From: Verrucomicrobiales bacterium
GTDB lineage: Bacteria > Verrucomicrobiota > Verrucomicrobiia > Limisphaerales > SXQI01
Length of the DNA: 8,792 nt
Reading direction: 5' to 3'
NCBI GenBank assembly: GCA_005793025.1
Contig: SXQI01000249.1
Coordinates: forward strand, 1-8,792
Positions 6,037-8,792 of the stretch are shown here, one piece after another. The position numbers and the translations under genes are program-made. Positions within the stretch are counted from its first letter, which is position 1; every line of letters begins with the position of its first letter. The notes beneath the pieces were generated by a model. It did not search any database, was not told the DNA's origin, and saw nothing but the letters and a program-made list of their open reading frames with translations.

Positions 6037-8133
6037 TCAGGGATGTGTAATAGTTTTGAGAATCCATGCGTAAATAAACGCCGACTCCTTGAGGTGATCA
6101 TAACGACCTGACGCTCCTCCATGACCTGCATCCATATTAATCTTGAATAAGAGTTCATTGCGGTCGGTTTTAGTCGCCCGGAGCTTCGCGGTATATTTGG
6201 CAGGCTCCCAATACATGACCTGACTATCGTTGAAAGAGGTTTTTACTAGCATGCAGGGATAATCTTGAGCAGTGATGTTGGAATAAGGGCAATAACTTTT
6301 CATGTAGTCATAATCCTCCTTTTTCTTTGGATTACCCCATTCCTCGAATTCGGAAACCGTAAGCGGCAACGATTCGTCCAACATTGTATTGATCACATCC
6401 ACAAATGGGACGACTGCGACGACGCCTTTGAAAAGGTCTGGTCGAAGATTCGTCACAGCCCCCATCAACAACCCACCTGCACTTCCCCCCATGATCGCAA
6501 GGCGATCGCTTTGCGTGTATTTATCTTCGATCAAATGTTCGGCGACCGTGATGAAATCCGTAAAAGTCGTTTTCTTCTTCATCATCCGACCGTTGTCATG
6601 CCAAGTTTTACCCATCTCACCACCTCCTCGGATGTGTGCGATCGCAATCACCAATCCTCGATCCAGAAGGCTCAAGCGAGATGTGGAAAAATTCACATCC
6701 TCAGGAATTCCATAAGAGCCGTAACCTTGGAGCAGCATGGGGTTCTTCCCATTTTTTGTGAGCCCCTTTTTGTAAACGACCGAAATCGGTACCGAAACTC
6801 CGTCGACAGCTTTAGCCTCTAGGCGTTCGGAAACGTAATCGCTAGGATTATAGCCACCGGGGACTTCCTGTCGTTTCAACAGCGTGCTCTGGCCTGTTTC
6901 CAACTGATAGTCGTAGGTCGAGCGTGGGCTTACCATCGATTCATAGCTGTAACGGTAAACTTTTGATTTCCACTCCGGGTTTTCAGAGGGTCCCACGTCG
7001 TAAGCGGACTCCGGGAATTCAATAGCTCTGGAACGATCTGTTGCAAATTCAACAACCCTCAATTTGGGTAGTCCATTCTCGCGTTCTACCGCGACATAAA
7101 AAGACTCAAAAAGATCGACTCCAGAGAGCATCACCGAGGGACGGTGAGGGATCACAACAGTCCAGTCTGCCAAGCTCGGGTGACTCGTGGGTGTGGAGAC
7201 TAATTGAAAATTTCGACCAGCTTTGTTGGATCGGATGTAAAACTTGTCACCATGGTGATCGACATCGTATTCGTGGTCTTTCTCTCGGGGCAAAACGATC
7301 TTCCATTCGTTTTTTGGACCGTCTGCAAGGATGTAGCGGTATTCTGCCGATGTTTTGCTAGTCGATCCCAAGAAAATGTAATCACGACTGCGTGATCGAC
7401 CCACCCCAAGATCAAACATTTCATCAGTTTCCTCGAAAATGAGAGTATCCGAGCCCATGGAGTTTAACTCGTGCCGGTAAAGTCGATACTGACGTTTCGC
7501 AGCATCCTCGACGGTATAAAAAATGGTTTTGTTGTCGGCTGCCCAAGCGACACTTCCGGTCTTTTCAATCGATTCAGAGCTTAACCTCCCGGTCCTCAGA
7601 TCTTTGACGTATAGAGTGTATTGGCGAAAACCGGTGGTATCTAACGAATAAGCTAGAAGATGGCCATCATCGCTCAGGTTCAAAGTCCCTACGCTCAAGA
7701 ACTTTAATCCCTTAGCAAGTTGGTTCAGGTCGAGAATGACTTGCTCCTTGGCTTCAAGGGTTCTGAACTTCCGACAATAAATGGGATACTGTTTTCCTTT
7801 TTGATTTCGCCGATAATAGAACCAGTCCCCTTCACGGTAAGGAACCGATTGATCGGTTTCTTTGATCCGAGACACCATTTCTTTGTAGAGTTTTTTCTGC
7901 AACGAGACCGTGGGCTTCATCGACCGCTCCGCGAAATCATTCTCCGCATTCAGGTAGGCGACCACTTGTGCATTCGTCTTGTCTCGCAACCAAAAATAGT
8001 TATCCACACGAGAATCCCCGTGAACGACTTCGGTTTTGGGGATGACCTTCGCAACAGGGGCTTGTGCTTCGGTTTCAGAAATCATCAGAATTAAGTTGAG
8101 GATGTAAAGGCAACCACAGATCAGTTTTTTCAT
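6037..8133 (-). CDS. Oligopeptidase B-like prolyl oligopeptidase family (S9A) serine peptidase, with signal peptide
   Basis: A 698-residue peptidase with a beta-propeller (about 70-430) and a C-terminal alpha/beta-hydrolase domain. The catalytic triad is Ser551 in MGGSAGG, Asp636 in FNDSQVMYWEP and His671 in MDAGHGGASGRYD. LPLTVSEFEEWGNP (589-602) matches the oligopeptidase B segment whose two Glu residues (here 595 and 597) bind basic P1 residues. Cleavage after Arg or Lys in short peptides is therefore expected, rather than after Pro. Residues 1-25 have Lys-Lys, a hydrophobic core and an ATEAQA-like end (TEAQA), a likely Sec signal peptide. Classical enterobacterial oligopeptidase B is cytoplasmic, so this copy probably works in the periplasm or outside. 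Its stop is 52 bases before the permease ATG. Gene names ptrB/opdB are used for relatives; I leave the symbol open. Confidence 0.93.
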   Translation of the reverse strand: MKKLICGCLYILNLILMISETEAQAPVAKVIPKTEVVHGDSRVDNYFWLRDKTNAQVVAYLNAENDFAERSMKPTVSLQKKLYKEMVSRIKETDQSVPYREGDWFYYRRNQKGKQYPIYCRKFRTLEAKEQVILDLNQLAKGLKFLSVGTLNLSDDGHLLAYSLDTTGFRQYTLYVKDLRTGRLSSESIEKTGSVAWAADNKTIFYTVEDAAKRQYRLYRHELNSMGSDTLIFEETDEMFDLGVGRSRSRDYIFLGSTSKTSAEYRYILADGPKNEWKIVLPREKDHEYDVDHHGDKFYIRSNKAGRNFQLVSTPTSHPSLADWTVVIPHRPSVMLSGVDLFESFYVAVERENGLPKLRVVEFATDRSRAIEFPESAYDVGPSENPEWKSKVYRYSYESMVSPRSTYDYQLETGQSTLLKRQEVPGGYNPSDYVSERLEAKAVDGVSVPISVVYKKGLTKNGKNPMLLQGYGSYGIPEDVNFSTSRLSLLDRGLVIAIAHIRGGGEMGKTWHDNGRMMKKKTTFTDFITVAEHLIEDKYTQSDRLAIMGGSAGGLLMGAVTNLRPDLFKGVVAVVPFVDVINTMLDESLPLTVSEFEEWGNPKKKEDYDYMKSYCPYSNITAQDYPCMLVKTSFNDSQVMYWEPAKYTAKLRATKTDRNELLFKINMDAGHGGASGRYDHLKESAFIYAWILKTITHP

Positions 8134-8160
8134 AACTCGACGGCTCTCACCGGTGTCGCA

Positions 8161-8188
8161 AAACTAAAGGCTCACTGATAGATGTCAA
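8161..8188 (-). promoter_or_regulatory. Possible promoter of the S9 peptidase gene
   Basis: On the minus strand a perfect TTGACA (8188-8183) is followed after 16 bases by TAGTTT (8166-8161), a poor -10 match. The start site would lie about 20 bases upstream of the ATG at 8133. The -35 element is convincing and the -10 is not. Confidence 0.35.
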
Positions 8189-8239
8189 CCAACTGCCGCG
8201 CTGGATTGTTGTTGTGTTAGAAGTCATGTTGAACGCGAA

Positions 8240-8255
8240 GACTACTTCCGTAGTC
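8240..8255. promoter_or_regulatory. Perfect 6-bp dyad in the divergent spacer, possible operator or small hairpin
   Basis: GACTAC (8240-8245), TTCC, GTAGTC (8250-8255). It lies in the 213-base gap (8134-8346) between the divergent peptidase and hypothetical genes, upstream of both. It could be a repressor half-site pair or an RNA hairpin in a leader; the length is short enough for chance. The rest of this gap shows no tRNA and no credible ORF. Confidence 0.3.
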
Positions 8256-8346
8256 AAATCGCCGCTGCCGACAACCCTTGATCGCCTCCATAAGAACAAA
8301 TCCTAGACAAACAATCCGAAATCATGCCTCCTGATGCCAAGTATCT

Positions 8347-8697
8347 ATGACCACAACACAAACGACCGAAATCACAGCTCCAAAGCCTCGACGCTGGTGG
8401 AAATTATTGTTGAAAGCTTTTGGTGTTGGATTTCTCACACTCGCCTTACTCGGGTTTGTAGTGGTTGTGTTCGAGAATTGGCGTGGACGCCGTGCGTGGG
8501 AAGCTTATCGCGTAGAAGCCGAGAGCCGAGGTGTGGTACTCCAACTCAGCTCGATGATTCCCCCACAGATTCCCGATAGTTCCAACGTGGCATCAATTCC
8601 CATGCTTTCTGCACTATTTGACTATCACTACAAGACGAATGGTGAAATCCACGTAATGCGTCAGTGGAGGCGGGTGAGGGCAGGAATTCCGATTTGA
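8347..8697 (+). CDS. Short membrane-anchored hypothetical protein, possibly truncated
   Basis: A 116-residue protein of unknown function. A Thr-rich, Lys/Arg-containing N-terminus (1-22) precedes one hydrophobic helix (about 24-42). The following segment contains ENWRGRRAWEAYRVEAESRG (43-62) and, near 68-92, SSMIPPQIPDSSN and SALFDY. This segment resembles, from memory, the start of much longer hypothetical proteins of Verrucomicrobia-like genomes in which WRG.RAWE is followed by PP.(I/V)PD.(Q/S)N. If so, residues from about 101 (HVMRQWRRVRAGIPI) replace the expected continuation and the gene is a remnant. No good ribosome binding site is seen before the ATG. Its TGA overlaps the TTG start of the next gene as TTGA, which argues for a working coupled pair instead. 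Confidence 0.6.
   Translation: MTTTQTTEITAPKPRRWWKLLLKAFGVGFLTLALLGFVVVVFENWRGRRAWEAYRVEAESRGVVLQLSSMIPPQIPDSSNVASIPMLSALFDYHYKTNGEIHVMRQWRRVRAGIPI
8682..8685 (+). promoter_or_regulatory. Ribosome binding site of the right-edge gene
   Basis: AGGA with an 8-base spacer before the TTG at 8694. It lies inside the 3' end of the preceding hypothetical gene and supports initiation at the unusual TTG codon. Confidence 0.5.
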
Positions 8698-8792
8698 AAA
8701 AAATCACAGTTTTTTTCATTTTATCTTTTATATTGTACGTATGCTGCTGCATATACGGTCCATATGACATCTATCTCCGACGCTTTTCCCAA
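8694..8792 (+). CDS. N-terminus of a membrane or secreted protein with a TTG start (runs off the window)
   Basis: The frame is open for 33 codons from TTG at 8694 to the last base. It starts Met-Lys-Lys, then has a hydrophobic stretch (about residues 4-21, ITVFFILSFILYVCCCIY) followed by the polar GPYDIYLRRFSQ. This looks like a signal anchor or signal peptide, with three consecutive Cys near its end. An AGGA site 8 bases upstream and the TTGA overlap with the preceding stop suggest translational coupling. The stretch is clearly AT-richer than the rest of the window. Too little is present to name a family. The ATG at 8764 in another frame is a weaker alternative start for a different gene. 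Confidence 0.5.
   Translation, partial: MKKITVFFILSFILYVCCCIYGPYDIYLRRFSQ

Noticed and set aside
6265..6822. 185-codon + strand open frame
   Set aside because: It is antisense to the catalytic domain of the S9 peptidase, has no recognisable motifs and no ribosome site; a shadow frame.
7720..8094. 124-codon + strand open frame
   Set aside because: It lies opposite the N-terminal part of the S9 peptidase and shows no protein-like pattern.
8334..8579. 81-codon frame starting 13 bases before the hypothetical gene
   Set aside because: It overlaps the 8347 frame, which has a proper membrane helix and conserved-looking segment; the 8334 frame does not.
8764..8792. ATG start of a new gene at 8764
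   Set aside because: No Shine-Dalgarno site is at a suitable distance, while the overlapping frame from TTG 8694 has an AGGA site, a Lys-Lys start and a membrane helix.
1..8792. Mobile element, CRISPR, tRNA, riboswitch or defence system
   Set aside because: Reading both strands showed no transposase or integrase motifs, regular repeats, cloverleaf pattern or defence-type domains; gene content is mostly housekeeping.

Overview
The window looks like an ordinary stretch of bacterial chromosome with close to 50% GC by eye. It holds housekeeping genes, short intergenic gaps and no sign of an insertion sequence, phage, CRISPR array, tRNA or rRNA. The source is probably a member of the PVC group, most likely Verrucomicrobiota. 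I base this on the remembered style of the hypothetical protein at 8347-8697 and of the C-terminal tail of the STAS protein. I did not run a search, so this placement is tentative.

Layout, left to right. The 3' two-thirds or so of aspS (aspartyl-tRNA synthetase) enters from the left edge on the + strand. It converges on a tight minus-strand cluster read right to left: a DUF151/bifunctional-nuclease-family protein (3089-2631), holA (DNA polymerase III delta, 2621-1467) and a STAS-domain protein (1463-942). The gaps are only 9 and 3 bases, so this is very likely one operon. A strong GC hairpin sits between the aspS and STAS stops. After a 189-base divergent spacer come acyP (acylphosphatase) and a YfcE-like metallophosphoesterase on the + strand, 17 bases apart. 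They end 11 bases from a second minus-strand run: a secreted oligopeptidase B-like S9 peptidase (8133-6037), a ribose-type ABC permease without visible partners (5984-4848) and yajQ (4794-4309). A second divergent spacer (8134-8346) carries a perfect 6-bp dyad. It leads into a short + strand membrane-anchored hypothetical protein. The stop of that gene overlaps, as TTGA, the apparent TTG start of another membrane protein that runs off the right edge.

Functional picture. Translation (aspS), replication (holA), a possible partner-switch regulator (STAS), small-molecule phosphatase functions (acyP and the phosphoesterase), a likely nucleotide- or c-di-GMP-binding protein (yajQ) and envelope peptide/sugar handling (the S9 peptidase and permease) lie side by side with no obvious shared pathway. 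I found no convincing new multi-gene system. The points most worth a second look are the DUF151-holA-STAS operon, the signal-peptide-bearing oligopeptidase B next to an orphan permease, and the right-edge pair of short overlapping membrane-protein genes.
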